Shown: positions 17,516-25,030, counted from the first letter of the stretch. The stretch: DNA of 31,813 nucleotides from JBQTJJ01 sp052387235 (GCA_052387235.1 JBQTJJ010000038.1:1-31813), one strand, 5' to 3'. The notes: generated by a model not told the origin, from the letters alone. A program made the numbers and translations.

Positions 17516-18358
17516 CTGCGACTCGTCTACCTCGGCTCGCCGCCCGCCGCCGTCCCCCCGTTGCGGGCACTGGTGGAGGCGGGCCACGACGTCGCCCTCG
17601 TCGTCACCCAGCCCGACCGGCGCAGGGGCCGGGGCGCCGGCCTGCTCCCCACGCCGGTGAAGGCGGCGGCCCAGGAGCTGGGGCTGCCCGTGACGGACCG
17701 CGTCGACGACGTGCTGGAGGCCGGCGCCGAGCTCGGGGTGGTGGTCGCCTTCGGACGCCTGATCAAACCCCATGTGCTCGCCGCCCTGCCCATGGTGAAC
17801 GTCCACTTCTCCCTCCTCCCGCGGTGGCGTGGTGCGGCCCCGGTCGAGCGGGCCATCCTGGCCGGCGACATCGAGACCGGCGTGTGCCTCATGGGCCTGG
17901 AGGAGGGGCTCGACACCGGTCCCGTGTTCCGCCGCCAGGCCGTCACCATCGGCCAGGACGAGACGGCCGACGAGCTGCGCGACCGCCTGGTCGGGCTGGG
18001 CACGGCCATGGTGGTGGAGGCCCTGGGCACCGGCCTGGGCGAGGGCATCCCCCAGGAGGGCGAGCCCACCTACGCCGCCAAGCTCGACGCTGACGACCTC
18101 GTGCTCGACTGGTCGCTCGCGGCCGAGGAGCTGGAGCGCAGGGTGCGGGTGGGCCGGGCCTGGACGACGTTCGGAGGCCGGCGCCTCAAGGTCCTCCGGG
18201 CCTGCGCCCACCGCCTCACCGGCGAGGGCGTGGTGTCGCCCACCGGCACCACGCCCATCGAGCTGCTGGCCGTGCAGCCCGAGGGCCGGGGGCCGATGCC
18301 GGCCCGGGACTGGGCCCGGGGGGTGCGGTGGCAGGACGGCGACCGCCTGGGCACGTGA
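17516..18358 (+). CDS. fmt: Methionyl-tRNA formyltransferase, predicted CTG start
   Basis: A 280-residue Fmt that formylates Met-tRNA(fMet). Catalytic residues of the hydrolase fold are seen: Asn95 and His97 in NVHFSLLPRWRGAAP, and Asp133 in GLDTGPV. VVTQPDRRRGRG is typical. The first canonical start in frame is TTG 17561, which would remove the first Rossmann strand. Reading from CTG 17516 gives LRLVYLGSPPAAVPPLRALV, an excellent match to the usual N-terminus MRLVFLGTPEFAV; no ATG, GTG or TTG occurs further upstream in the frame back to at least 17462. The CTG is 4 bases after the def stop. The C-terminal domain is shorter than in E. coli (about 315 residues total). Confidence 0.92.
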   Translation: MRLVYLGSPPAAVPPLRALVEAGHDVALVVTQPDRRRGRGAGLLPTPVKAAAQELGLPVTDRVDDVLEAGAELGVVVAFGRLIKPHVLAALPMVNVHFSLLPRWRGAAPVERAILAGDIETGVCLMGLEEGLDTGPVFRRQAVTIGQDETADELRDRLVGLGTAMVVEALGTGLGEGIPQEGEPTYAAKLDADDLVLDWSLAAEELERRVRVGRAWTTFGGRRLKVLRACAHRLTGEGVVSPTGTTPIELLAVQPEGRGPMPARDWARGVRWQDGDRLGT

Positions 18359-19542
18359 CCGGTCCTCCCGGCCGGCCCCGCAGCGGTGTGCCGGGCCGGC
18401 CGCCGGCGGCGGCCCTGCCCTCGGCCCGCCGCCTGGCCCTCGAAGCGCTCGAGCGCATCGACGCCGGCGCCTACGCCAACGTGGTCCTGCCCTCGCTCCT
18501 CGGGGCCGGCACCCTCGACCGGCGCGACCGCGCCTTCGTCACCGAGCTGGTCTACGGCACCACGCGGATGCGCCGGGCCTGCGACTGGCTCATCGACCGG
18601 CTGGTGGACCGGCCCCTCGAGCCCGAGGTGCGCAACGTGCTCCGCCTCGGCGTCTACCAGGTCGTGTTCCTTCGTACGCCGCCCCACGCCTCGGTGTCGG
18701 CCACTGTCGACGTGGCGCCCACCCGGGCCCGGGGCCTGGTCAACGCCGTGCTGCGGCGCCTGCTCCGGGAGGAGCCGCCCAGGTGGCCCGACCCGCCCAC
18801 CCGCCTCAGCTACCCCGACTGGGTCGTCCGGCGGCTGGCCGCCGACCTGGGCGGGGCCCGGGCCGAGGCGGCGCTGGAGCAGATGAACGAGGCGCCCCCG
18901 GTCACGGAGCGGGCCGACGGCTACATCCAGGACCGGGCGTCGCAGGACGTCGCCGCCTTCGTGGGCGTGGAGCCGGGCCAGCGCGTCGCCGACGTGTGCG
19001 CGGCGCCGGGTGGCAAGGCCACGGCCATGGCCGGCGCCGGCGCGGCGGTGGTGGTGGCCGTGGACCTGTCGCCGGAGCGCACGGCCCTGGTGGCCGACAA
19101 CGTGGCCCGGCTCGACCTCGCCAACGTGGCCGCGGTGGTGGCCGACGCGACCGAGCCGCCCTTCCGCCCCGGCTGGGCCGACCGGGTGCTGGTGGACGCG
19201 CCGTGCAGCGGCCTGGGCGTCCTGCGCCGTCGTCCGGACGCGCGCTGGCGGGTCCAGCCCGACGACGTGCCCCGCCTGGCCGGCCTGCAGCGCGCCCTGC
19301 TGGCGGCCGCCGTGCCCCTGCTGCGCCCGGGCGGTGTGGTCGTCTACAGCGTCTGCACCCTCACCCGGGCCGAGACGGTCGAGATCGACGAGTGGCTGGC
19401 CGGCGCCTTCCCCGGCCTGGAGGCGCAGCCGGCCCCCGGCCCGCCGTGGGAGCCCCTCGGGCGGGGAGCGCTGCTCCTGCCCCAGGCCGCCGGCACCGAC
19501 GGCATGTTCGCCCTGGCCCTGCGCCGGCCCGGGCCCCGGTAG
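18355..19542 (+). CDS. rsmB: 16S rRNA m5C967 methyltransferase RsmB-like
   Basis: A 395-residue protein with an N-terminal NusB-like RNA-binding domain (about 20-150: LALEALERIDAGAYANVVLP, FVTELVYGTTR, NAVLRRLLRE) and a C-terminal Rossmann methyltransferase. The SAM motif is VCAAPGGKAT (Cys215 region), and the two conserved cysteines of RNA m5C enzymes are Cys284 (DAPCSGLG) and Cys334 (YSVCTLT). The segment between the domains is very short: PPVTERADGYIQDRASQ goes straight into the methyltransferase, so about 50 residues normally found there are missing. GTG 18355 overlaps the fmt stop. Confidence 0.93.
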   Translation: MTGPPGRPRSGVPGRPPAAALPSARRLALEALERIDAGAYANVVLPSLLGAGTLDRRDRAFVTELVYGTTRMRRACDWLIDRLVDRPLEPEVRNVLRLGVYQVVFLRTPPHASVSATVDVAPTRARGLVNAVLRRLLREEPPRWPDPPTRLSYPDWVVRRLAADLGGARAEAALEQMNEAPPVTERADGYIQDRASQDVAAFVGVEPGQRVADVCAAPGGKATAMAGAGAAVVVAVDLSPERTALVADNVARLDLANVAAVVADATEPPFRPGWADRVLVDAPCSGLGVLRRRPDARWRVQPDDVPRLAGLQRALLAAAVPLLRPGGVVVYSVCTLTRAETVEIDEWLAGAFPGLEAQPAPGPPWEPLGRGALLLPQAAGTDGMFALALRRPGPR

Positions 19543-19554
19543 CGTCGGCGCCCG

Positions 19555-20025
19555 ATGGAGCTGCGGGCCAAGGTCCTCACGGTCTCCGACGGCGTGGTGG
19601 CGGGCACGCGGGAGGACCGCTCGGGAGCGGCCCTGGCCGACCGGCTGCAGGCGGCCGGCTTCGACGTGGTGGAGCGGCGCGTGGTGGCCGACGGCGCCTC
19701 CAGTGTGGCCGCCGCCGTGCGGGAGCTCGCGGCCGGCTTCACCGGCGTGCTCGCCACCACGGGCGGCACCGGCTTCGGCCCCCGCGACCTCACGCCCGAG
19801 GGCACCCTCGAGGTGCTGGAGCGCCAGGCGCCGGGCCTGGCCGAGGCCATGCGGCTGGCCAACCCGCTGGGCCGCCTCTCCCGTGGGGTGGCGGGCACGG
19901 TGGGCCGCTGCATCGTCGTGAACACGCCGGGCTCGCCGGCCGGCGCGGCCGAGTGCCTCGACGCCGTCGCCGACGTGCTGCCCCACGCCCTCGCCCTCCT
20001 GGCCGGCGAGACCACTGTCCACTGA
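19555..20025 (+). CDS. MoaB/Mog-family molybdopterin cofactor protein
   Basis: A 156-residue single-domain MoCF-like protein. The molybdopterin-binding signature TTGGTGFGPRDLTPE is present, as are KVLTVSDGVVAGTREDRSG at the N-terminus and NTPGSPAGAAECLDAV near the end. Members adenylylate molybdopterin (Mog) or are close paralogues of uncertain role (MoaB). No other molybdenum gene is in the window, so its partner pathway lies elsewhere. The ATG is 12 bases after the rsmB stop and the gene probably belongs to the def-fmt-rsmB unit. Confidence 0.92.
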   Translation: MELRAKVLTVSDGVVAGTREDRSGAALADRLQAAGFDVVERRVVADGASSVAAAVRELAAGFTGVLATTGGTGFGPRDLTPEGTLEVLERQAPGLAEAMRLANPLGRLSRGVAGTVGRCIVVNTPGSPAGAAECLDAVADVLPHALALLAGETTVH

Positions 20026-20032
20026 CGCCGGG

Positions 20033-20038
20033 TAACCT
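20033..20038 (+). promoter_or_regulatory. -10 element of a leaderless promoter upstream of the rib genes
   Basis: TAACCT ends 7 bases before ATG 20046, the same geometry as the def promoter. It is the only promoter-like element seen in the 212-bp stretch between the moaB-type gene and ribD, and so may also drive the riboflavin operon. Confidence 0.5.
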
Positions 20039-20045
20039 GCGGGCG

Positions 20046-20173
20046 ATGGCCCCAAGGGCGCCGTCCACCGGGAGGGCAACCCCACCGGCGCGGCCGGCGA
20101 GGTCGTCGTCGTCCGGGTCGGCACGGGACCACCGGTGATCAACGTCGACGGGCCCGCGCCCCCTCCCTCCTGA
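20046..20173 (+). pseudogene. Possible small gene with a one-base frameshift (about 42 codons)
   Basis: The ATG follows a leaderless-type -10 but its own frame ends after 30 codons at 20138 with codons unlike those of the genome. The frame one base away, from 20048 to TGA 20171-20173, has a G or C third base in nearly every codon and reads PKGAVHREGNPTGAAGE then VVVVRVGTGPPVINVDG. Adding one C to the CCCC run at 20049-20052 would join the ATG to this frame, giving a 42-residue protein. A real frameshift, a homopolymer error in the sequence, or chance are all possible. I do not recognise the peptide. Confidence 0.4.
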
Positions 20174-20237
20174 CGCCCGGCCCCGGCGGCCGGGGAATGG
20201 CGTGGCCGTCCGGCGCCGGGTGGAGGATCATGCCGGG

Positions 20238-21257
20238 GTGGTGAGCGCGGACGACGACGACGCCTGCATGGTGCGGGCCCTGGCCCTGGGCGACACGGCC
20301 CGCACCGTGGCCCCGCCCAACCCCTGGGTCGGCGCCGTCGTCGTCGCCGCCGACGGCCGGGTCTTCGAGGGCGCCACCACCGCGCCGGGCGGTCCCCACG
20401 CCGAAGCGGTGGCGTTGCGGTCCGCCGGCGATGCGGCCGCCGGCGCCACCGCCTACGTGACCCTCGAGCCGTGCTCCCACCACGGCCGCACGCCCTCGTG
20501 CGCCGACGCCCTGATCGCGGCCGGCGTCCGCCGCGTGGTCGTGGCCCTCGAGGACCCCGACCGCCAGGTCGCCGGCAGGGGCCTGGCCCGCCTGCGGGAC
20601 GCCGGCGTGGACGTCGAGGTCGGCCTCCGGGGCCCGGACGCGGCCCGCCGGCTGGCTCCCTACCTCAAGCACCGCACCACCGGGCGGCCGTGGGTGGTCC
20701 TGAAGCTCGCCGCCACCCTGGACGGCGGCACCGCCGCGCCCGACGGCTCCAGCCGGTGGATCACGGGCCAGGAGTCCCGTGCCGACGTCCACCGCCTGCG
20801 GGCCGAGAGCGACGCCGTCCTGGTCGGTGCCGGCACGGTGCGGGCCGACGACCCCTCGCTCACGGTGCGCCTCGTCCCGGGCCGCGACCCGATGCGGGTG
20901 GTGCTCGGCGCCGTCCCCGACGGCGCCCAGGTCCGTCCCGCCCTGGAGGTCGCCGGCGACCTGGGCGCCGTGCTCGACGACCTGGGCCGGCGCGGGGTGC
21001 TCCAGCTCCTCGTGGAGGGGGGCGCCAAGGTGGCCCACGGCTTCCACGCCGCCGGGCTGGTGGACCGGTACGTGCTGTACCTGGCGCCCGCCCTGTTCGG
21101 CGGCGACGACGCCCGGCCCCTCTTCGCCGGCCCCGGCGCCCCCGCCATCGACGACGTGTGGCGGGGCCGCCTGGTCGACCTGGCCCGGCTGGGCGACGAT
21201 CTGCGGGTGGAACTGGAGCCGGCCGGGGAGCGGGAGCCGCCGTGTTCACCGGGATAG
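20238..21257 (+). CDS. ribD: Bifunctional riboflavin deaminase/reductase
   Basis: A 339-residue RibD performing the second and third steps of riboflavin synthesis from GTP. The deaminase domain (about 1-145) has zinc ligands His54 (HAEA), Cys79 and Cys88 (EPCSHHGRTPSC). The reductase domain has VLKLAATLDGGTAAPDGSSRWITG, VGAGTVRADDPSLTVR and LLVEGGAKVAHGF. The reductase is shorter than usual: about 30 residues appear to be missing between MRVVLGAVPDG and DLGAVLDDLG. Start codons GTG 20238 and GTG 20241 are adjacent; GGAGG at 20222-20226 supports this region over GTG 20202. The 3' end overlaps ribE by 16 bases. Confidence 0.94.
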   Translation: MVSADDDDACMVRALALGDTARTVAPPNPWVGAVVVAADGRVFEGATTAPGGPHAEAVALRSAGDAAAGATAYVTLEPCSHHGRTPSCADALIAAGVRRVVVALEDPDRQVAGRGLARLRDAGVDVEVGLRGPDAARRLAPYLKHRTTGRPWVVLKLAATLDGGTAAPDGSSRWITGQESRADVHRLRAESDAVLVGAGTVRADDPSLTVRLVPGRDPMRVVLGAVPDGAQVRPALEVAGDLGAVLDDLGRRGVLQLLVEGGAKVAHGFHAAGLVDRYVLYLAPALFGGDDARPLFAGPGAPAIDDVWRGRLVDLARLGDDLRVELEPAGEREPPCSPG

Positions 21258-21808
21258 TGGAGGAGCAGGGGCGCCTGCGCGACCGCGAGGGAGGCCGCTT
21301 CCGGTTCGAGGCCGGCGTCGTGCTCGACGGGCTCCGGGTCGGCGACTCCGTGGCCCACAACGGCTGCTGCCTCACCGTGGCCGAGCTGGGCGACGGCTGG
21401 TACGGCGTCGACGTGGTGGCCGAGACGCTGTCGCGCACCGACCTGGGCCGGCTGCGCCCCGGCGACGGCGTCAACCTGGAGCGGGCCGCGACACCCACCA
21501 CGCGCCTCGGCGGCCACATCCTGCAGGGCCACGTCGACGCCGTGGGCGAGGTGCTCCGGCCCGCCCCCGACCTGGAGGTGCGGATGCCGGCGGGCCTGGC
21601 CCGCTACGTGGTCCCCAAGGGCCCGGTGGCGGTGGACGGCTGTAGCCTGACGGTGGTCGACGTCGGCGACGACCGGTTCACCGTGGCCGTCGTGCCCCAC
21701 ACCGCCTCGGTCACCACCCTGGGCTGGAAAGGTGCAGGGGCACCGGTCAACCTGGAGGTGGACCTGATGGCCAAGTACGTCGAGAAGCTGCTGGAAGGAC
21801 GCAGGTAG
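21242..21808 (+). CDS. ribE: Riboflavin synthase alpha subunit
   Basis: A 188-residue protein with the duplicated beta-barrel of riboflavin synthase, which dismutates two lumazines to riboflavin. It begins FTGIVEEQG, with the first-barrel motif VAHNGCCLTV and GGHILQGHVD, and the second-barrel motif VVPKGPVAVDGCSLTVVDV, followed by an amphipathic end VDLMAKYVEKLL. The GTG start at 21242 lies inside the ribD end with GGGAG 5 bases upstream. In mycobacteria the same enzyme is called ribC. Confidence 0.96.
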   Translation: MFTGIVEEQGRLRDREGGRFRFEAGVVLDGLRVGDSVAHNGCCLTVAELGDGWYGVDVVAETLSRTDLGRLRPGDGVNLERAATPTTRLGGHILQGHVDAVGEVLRPAPDLEVRMPAGLARYVVPKGPVAVDGCSLTVVDVGDDRFTVAVVPHTASVTTLGWKGAGAPVNLEVDLMAKYVEKLLEGRR

Positions 21809-21814
21809 GAAGCA

Positions 21815-23032
21815 GTGCCGTTCGCCGAGATCGACAAGGCCGTGGCCGCCGTGGCCCGCGGCGACATGGTGGTCGTCGTCGACGACCGGGACCGGGAGAA
21901 CGAGGGCGACCTCATCCTGGCCGCCGAGCACGCCACTCCCGAGAAGATCGGGTTCTTCGTGAAGCACACGTCGGGCGTGATCTGCATGCCGATGATGGGC
22001 GAGCGCCTCGACCAGCTGGGGCTGCCCCTCATGGTCCTCGACAACACCGAGTCCCAGCGCACCGCCTTCACCATCAGCGTCGACTACCGGCCCGGCACCA
22101 CCACCGGCATCTCGGCCGCCGACCGGTCGGCCACCATCAGGGCCCTCATCGACCCCGCCACCAGGCCGGCCGACCTGGCCAAGCCCGGCCACATCTTCCC
22201 CCTGCGCTACCGCCGGGGCGGCGTGCTGAAGCGGGCCGGCCACACCGAGGCCGCCATCGACCTGGCCCGCCTGGCCGGCCTCGAGCCGGCCGGCGTGCTG
22301 TGCGAGGTCGTCAAGGACGACGGCGAGATGGCCCGCCTGCCCGACCTGGAGTCCTTCGCGGCCGAGCACGGCCTCCTCCTCATCTCCATCGCCGACCTCA
22401 TCCGCTACCGGCGCCAGAAGGACAAGCTGGTGAAGCGGGTGTCGGAGGCCCGCATCCCCACCCCCTATGGGGACTTCACCTGCTACGCCTACGAGTCCGT
22501 CCTCAACGGCGACCAGCACCTGGCCCTCGTCAAGGGTGCGGTGCAGGGCGAGGACAACGTCCTGGTGCGGGTCCACAGCGAGTGCCTCACCGGGGACGTG
22601 TTCGGGTCCATGCGGTGCGACTGCGGCTGGCAGCTGGACGCCGCCATCCGGCGGGTGGCCGAGGAGGGCCTCGGCGTGGTGGTGTACCTGCGGGGCCACG
22701 AGGGCCGCGGCATCGGGCTGGCCCACAAGCTGGCGGCCTACACGCTCCAGGAGCAGGGGCGCGACACCGTGGACGCCAACCTCGACCTGGGCCTGCCCGT
22801 CGACAGCCGCGAGTACGGCATCGGGGCCCAGATCCTCGTCGACCTCGGCATCACCACCATGCGCTACATGACCAACAACCCGGCCAAGTACGGCGGGCTC
22901 GACGGCTTCGGCCTGGAGATGGTGGAGCGGGTCCCGCTCCAGTCGTCGCCCAACGCCGAGAACTCGGCCTACCTGCGCACCAAGCGCGACCGCCTCGGCC
23001 ATCACCTGGAGGGACTCGATGACGACGTTTGA
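21815..23032 (+). CDS. ribBA: Bifunctional DHBP synthase / GTP cyclohydrolase II
   Basis: A 405-residue fusion supplying both riboflavin precursors. The N-terminal RibB domain (about 1-200) has VDDRDRENEGDLI, HTSGVICMPM and HTEAAIDLARLAG. The C-terminal RibA domain (about 205-405) has zinc cysteines Cys257, Cys268 and Cys270 (CLTGDVFGSMRCDC) and the catalytic RGHEGRGIGL, ending in NNPAKYGGLDGFGLE. Both active sites look intact. The GTG is close behind ribE (6-base gap, AGGAA just upstream), and the 3' end overlaps ribH by 14 bases. Confidence 0.97.
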   Translation: MPFAEIDKAVAAVARGDMVVVVDDRDRENEGDLILAAEHATPEKIGFFVKHTSGVICMPMMGERLDQLGLPLMVLDNTESQRTAFTISVDYRPGTTTGISAADRSATIRALIDPATRPADLAKPGHIFPLRYRRGGVLKRAGHTEAAIDLARLAGLEPAGVLCEVVKDDGEMARLPDLESFAAEHGLLLISIADLIRYRRQKDKLVKRVSEARIPTPYGDFTCYAYESVLNGDQHLALVKGAVQGEDNVLVRVHSECLTGDVFGSMRCDCGWQLDAAIRRVAEEGLGVVVYLRGHEGRGIGLAHKLAAYTLQEQGRDTVDANLDLGLPVDSREYGIGAQILVDLGITTMRYMTNNPAKYGGLDGFGLEMVERVPLQSSPNAENSAYLRTKRDRLGHHLEGLDDDV

Positions 23033-23507
23033 GGGCCGGCTCAGGGGTGACGGCCTGCGGGTCGCCCTGGTGTGCAGCCGCTTCAACGACCTGGTCACGG
23101 ACCGGCTGCTGGCCGGCGCCCGTGACGGCCTGCGCCGCCACGGCGTGGACGACGCGTCCGTCGTGGTCGCCTGGGTCCCCGGGGCCTTCGAGCTCCCGCT
23201 GGCAGCGTCCCGCCTGGCCGCCTCGGGCGAGTACGACGCGGTGGTGTGCATGGGCGCCGTCGTTCGGGGCGCCACCGCCCACTTCGACCACGTGGCCGGC
23301 CAGTGCGCGGCCGGGCTCCAGCGGGCCCAGCTCGACACCGGCGTCCCGGTGGTGTTCGGCGTGCTCACCACCGACACCCTCGAGCAGGCCCTCGACCGGG
23401 CCGGCGGCAAGTCCGGCAACAAGGGCTTCGACGCGGCCACCGCCGCCATCGAGATGGCCGACCTGCTGCGCCAGCTGCCCAAGCCGTCCCCCCGGTCGGA
23501 CGGGTAG
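23019..23507 (+). CDS. ribH: 6,7-dimethyl-8-ribityllumazine synthase
   Basis: A 162-residue lumazine synthase that condenses the two branches of the pathway and forms pentamers or 60-mer shells. Motifs: VCSRFNDLVTDRLLAGA at the N-terminus, VPGAFELPLAA, GAVVRGATAHFDHVAG with catalytic His88, and FGVLTTDTLEQALDRAGGKSGNKG for phosphate binding. The ATG has GGAGGG upstream inside ribBA. Confidence 0.97.
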   Translation: MTTFEGRLRGDGLRVALVCSRFNDLVTDRLLAGARDGLRRHGVDDASVVVAWVPGAFELPLAASRLAASGEYDAVVCMGAVVRGATAHFDHVAGQCAAGLQRAQLDTGVPVVFGVLTTDTLEQALDRAGGKSGNKGFDAATAAIEMADLLRQLPKPSPRSDG

Positions 23508-23512
23508 GCCGC

Positions 23513-24388
23513 GTGCTGCGCCTGGTCCTGCCCAAGGGGTCGCTCGAGAAGTCGACCCTCCAGCTGTTCGAGGACGCCGACCTCCCGGTGCGGCGCAGCT
23601 CGGACGTCGACTACTCGGCCACCATCGCCGACCCCCGCATCGACAGCGTCCGGATCCTGCGCCCCCAGGAGATCCCCCGCTACGTGGCCGAGGGGCTGTT
23701 CGACCTCGGCATCACGGGGCGGGACTGGATCGAGGAGACGTCGAGCGACGTGGTCTCGCTCGGCGAGCTGCACTACTCCAAGGCCACGGCCCGGCCCATC
23801 AACGTGGTCCTGGCCGTCGCCGGCGACTCGCCCATCGAGCGGGCCGAGGACCTGCCGGCCGGCGCCCGGGTCCACACCGAGTACCCCGAGCTCACCCGGC
23901 GGTACCTGGAGAAGCACGGCGTGCAGGCCGAGGTCACCCTGTCGTACGGGGCCACCGAGGCCAAGGTGCCCGACATCGCCGACGCCGTGGTGGAGATCAC
24001 CGAGACGGGCCGGGCCCTGCGGGCCGCCGGCCTGCGCGTCGTCGACACGATCCTCGTCTCCTACACCGAGCTGATCGCCAACCCGGCGGCGTACGGGGAC
24101 CCCGACCGGCGCCACGCCATGACCCAGGTCCTCACCCTGCTCCAGGGCACGCTCGAGGCCCGGGGCAAGGTGCTGGTGAAGCTCAACGTGAGCGACGCCG
24201 ACCTCGACGGCGTCATCGGGTTCCTGCCGTCCATGCGGGCGCCCACCGTGTCCAAGCTGTTCGGCGACAGCGGCTACGCGGTGGAGACGGTGGTGCCCAA
24301 GTCCGAGATCAACATCCTGATCCCGGCCCTGCGCGACCACGGCGCCACCGACATCATCGAGCTCCCGCTGTCCAAGATCGTCCACTGA
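23513..24388 (+). CDS. hisG: ATP phosphoribosyltransferase, long form
   Basis: A 291-residue HisG catalysing the first step of histidine synthesis (ATP + PRPP). It begins LRLVLPKGSLEK; LFDLGITGRDWIEE and the PRPP-binding VPDIADAVVEITETGRALR are typical. The C-terminal domain (about 215-291, KVLVKLNVSDADLDGVIGFLP through LPLSKIVH) is the ACT-like regulatory domain, so this is the self-sufficient long form inhibited by histidine, not the HisZ-dependent form. It stands 5 bases after ribH, away from other his genes; hisE, often its neighbour in actinobacteria, is not seen. Confidence 0.96.
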   Translation: MLRLVLPKGSLEKSTLQLFEDADLPVRRSSDVDYSATIADPRIDSVRILRPQEIPRYVAEGLFDLGITGRDWIEETSSDVVSLGELHYSKATARPINVVLAVAGDSPIERAEDLPAGARVHTEYPELTRRYLEKHGVQAEVTLSYGATEAKVPDIADAVVEITETGRALRAAGLRVVDTILVSYTELIANPAAYGDPDRRHAMTQVLTLLQGTLEARGKVLVKLNVSDADLDGVIGFLPSMRAPTVSKLFGDSGYAVETVVPKSEINILIPALRDHGATDIIELPLSKIVH

Positions 24389-24389
24389 C

Positions 24390-24596
24390 GTGGCGCGGCG
24401 GGGCCGGGTGGCCGACTACGACGACCACAAGGGCTACGGCTGGCTCGACGTCGGCGACGGCGGCCGGCTCTTCTTCCACTGCACCGCCATCGCCGACGGC
24501 ACCCGCACCATCCCCGTCGGCACCGAGGTCGAGTACGAGCCCGTGACCGACCCCCGCGGCAAGCCCGAGGCCGCCGCCGTCCGCCCGATCGCCTAG
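24390..24596 (+). CDS. Divergent cold-shock-domain protein
   Basis: A 68-residue OB-fold protein. The cold-shock pattern is present in weakened form: GRVADYDDHKGYGWLDV (RNP1 region, KGYGWL at 14-19, usual KGFGFI) and LFFHCTAI (RNP2 region, usual VFVHFSAI), then IPVGTEVEYEPV and a C-terminal EAAAVRPI. The aromatic residues that stack on nucleic acid bases are largely kept as Tyr, Trp, Phe and His, so single-stranded RNA or DNA binding is plausible. It starts at GTG one base after the hisG stop and ends in a CTAG shared with the opposing gene. This is not a standard CspA. Confidence 0.82.
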   Translation: MARRGRVADYDDHKGYGWLDVGDGGRLFFHCTAIADGTRTIPVGTEVEYEPVTDPRGKPEAAAVRPIA

Positions 24597-25024
24597 GCGA
24601 CGGGCCCGGCGCCGCCGGCGCCGGCAGCCGCCTTCATCTGCACGAAGGCGAGGCGCAGCTGGGTGAGCCCCTCCTTCAGGTGCTCCTCTTCCGGGCCGAG
24701 GCGCCCGTCGAGGCCCTCCACCACGGCGCCGAGGGCGTCGATGGCGACCTGGGCCTCGTCGAGCTGGGGCGGCTGGAGGGAGAGGTGCAGGGCGGCCAGC
24801 TCGAACATGCCGAAGCAGTGGTTGGCCACGACCAGGGCGGCCGGCGTCTCTGCCAGCTGGCGGCGCAGCTCGGCCATGCGGGCGTCCAGCTCGGCTTCAG
24901 TCTCGGGGCCGTCGTGTCCGCCGGTCGCGCCGGGTGCGGCGGTCCCGGCCTGGGCCGCGGCGGGGCGCTGGGGCCCGCTCTGACCCACCGGGCGCTCGCC
25001 GCCAGGTGTCCACAGGGTGCTCAT
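24593..25024 (-). CDS. DUF1844-like hypothetical protein
   Basis: The only minus-strand gene: 143 residues with a low-complexity, probably disordered N-terminal 45 residues rich in Gly, Pro and Ala. A helical part follows (AELDARMAELRRQLAETPA, then MFELAALHLSLQPPQLDEAQVAIDALGAVV, then LGPEEEHLKEGLTQLRLAFVQ). The spacing of the last two helices and their position beside infC match DUF1844 proteins, which I recall next to infC in other actinobacteria. Function is unknown. Its TAG stop and that of the cold-shock gene interlock in a palindromic CTAG. The promoter diverges from infC, hinting at shared control with translation genes. Confidence 0.8.
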   Translation of the reverse strand: MSTLWTPGGERPVGQSGPQRPAAAQAGTAAPGATGGHDGPETEAELDARMAELRRQLAETPAALVVANHCFGMFELAALHLSLQPPQLDEAQVAIDALGAVVEGLDGRLGPEEEHLKEGLTQLRLAFVQMKAAAGAGGAGPVA

Positions 25025-25030
25025 CCTGGT

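Noticed and set aside
20050..20165. Fragments resembling an FMN (RFN) riboswitch before ribD, such as ACCGGCG and CGACGGG
   Set aside because: The ordered set of conserved RFN helices and the invariant GGUG-AA-UUCC segments cannot be assembled. The resemblance is what GC-rich sequence gives by chance, and the stretch has coding-like codon use instead.
20181..20195. CCCCGG-CGG-CCGGGG hairpin as a terminator before ribD
   Set aside because: The 6-bp stem has no T-tract and such short GC hairpins are common in this sequence.
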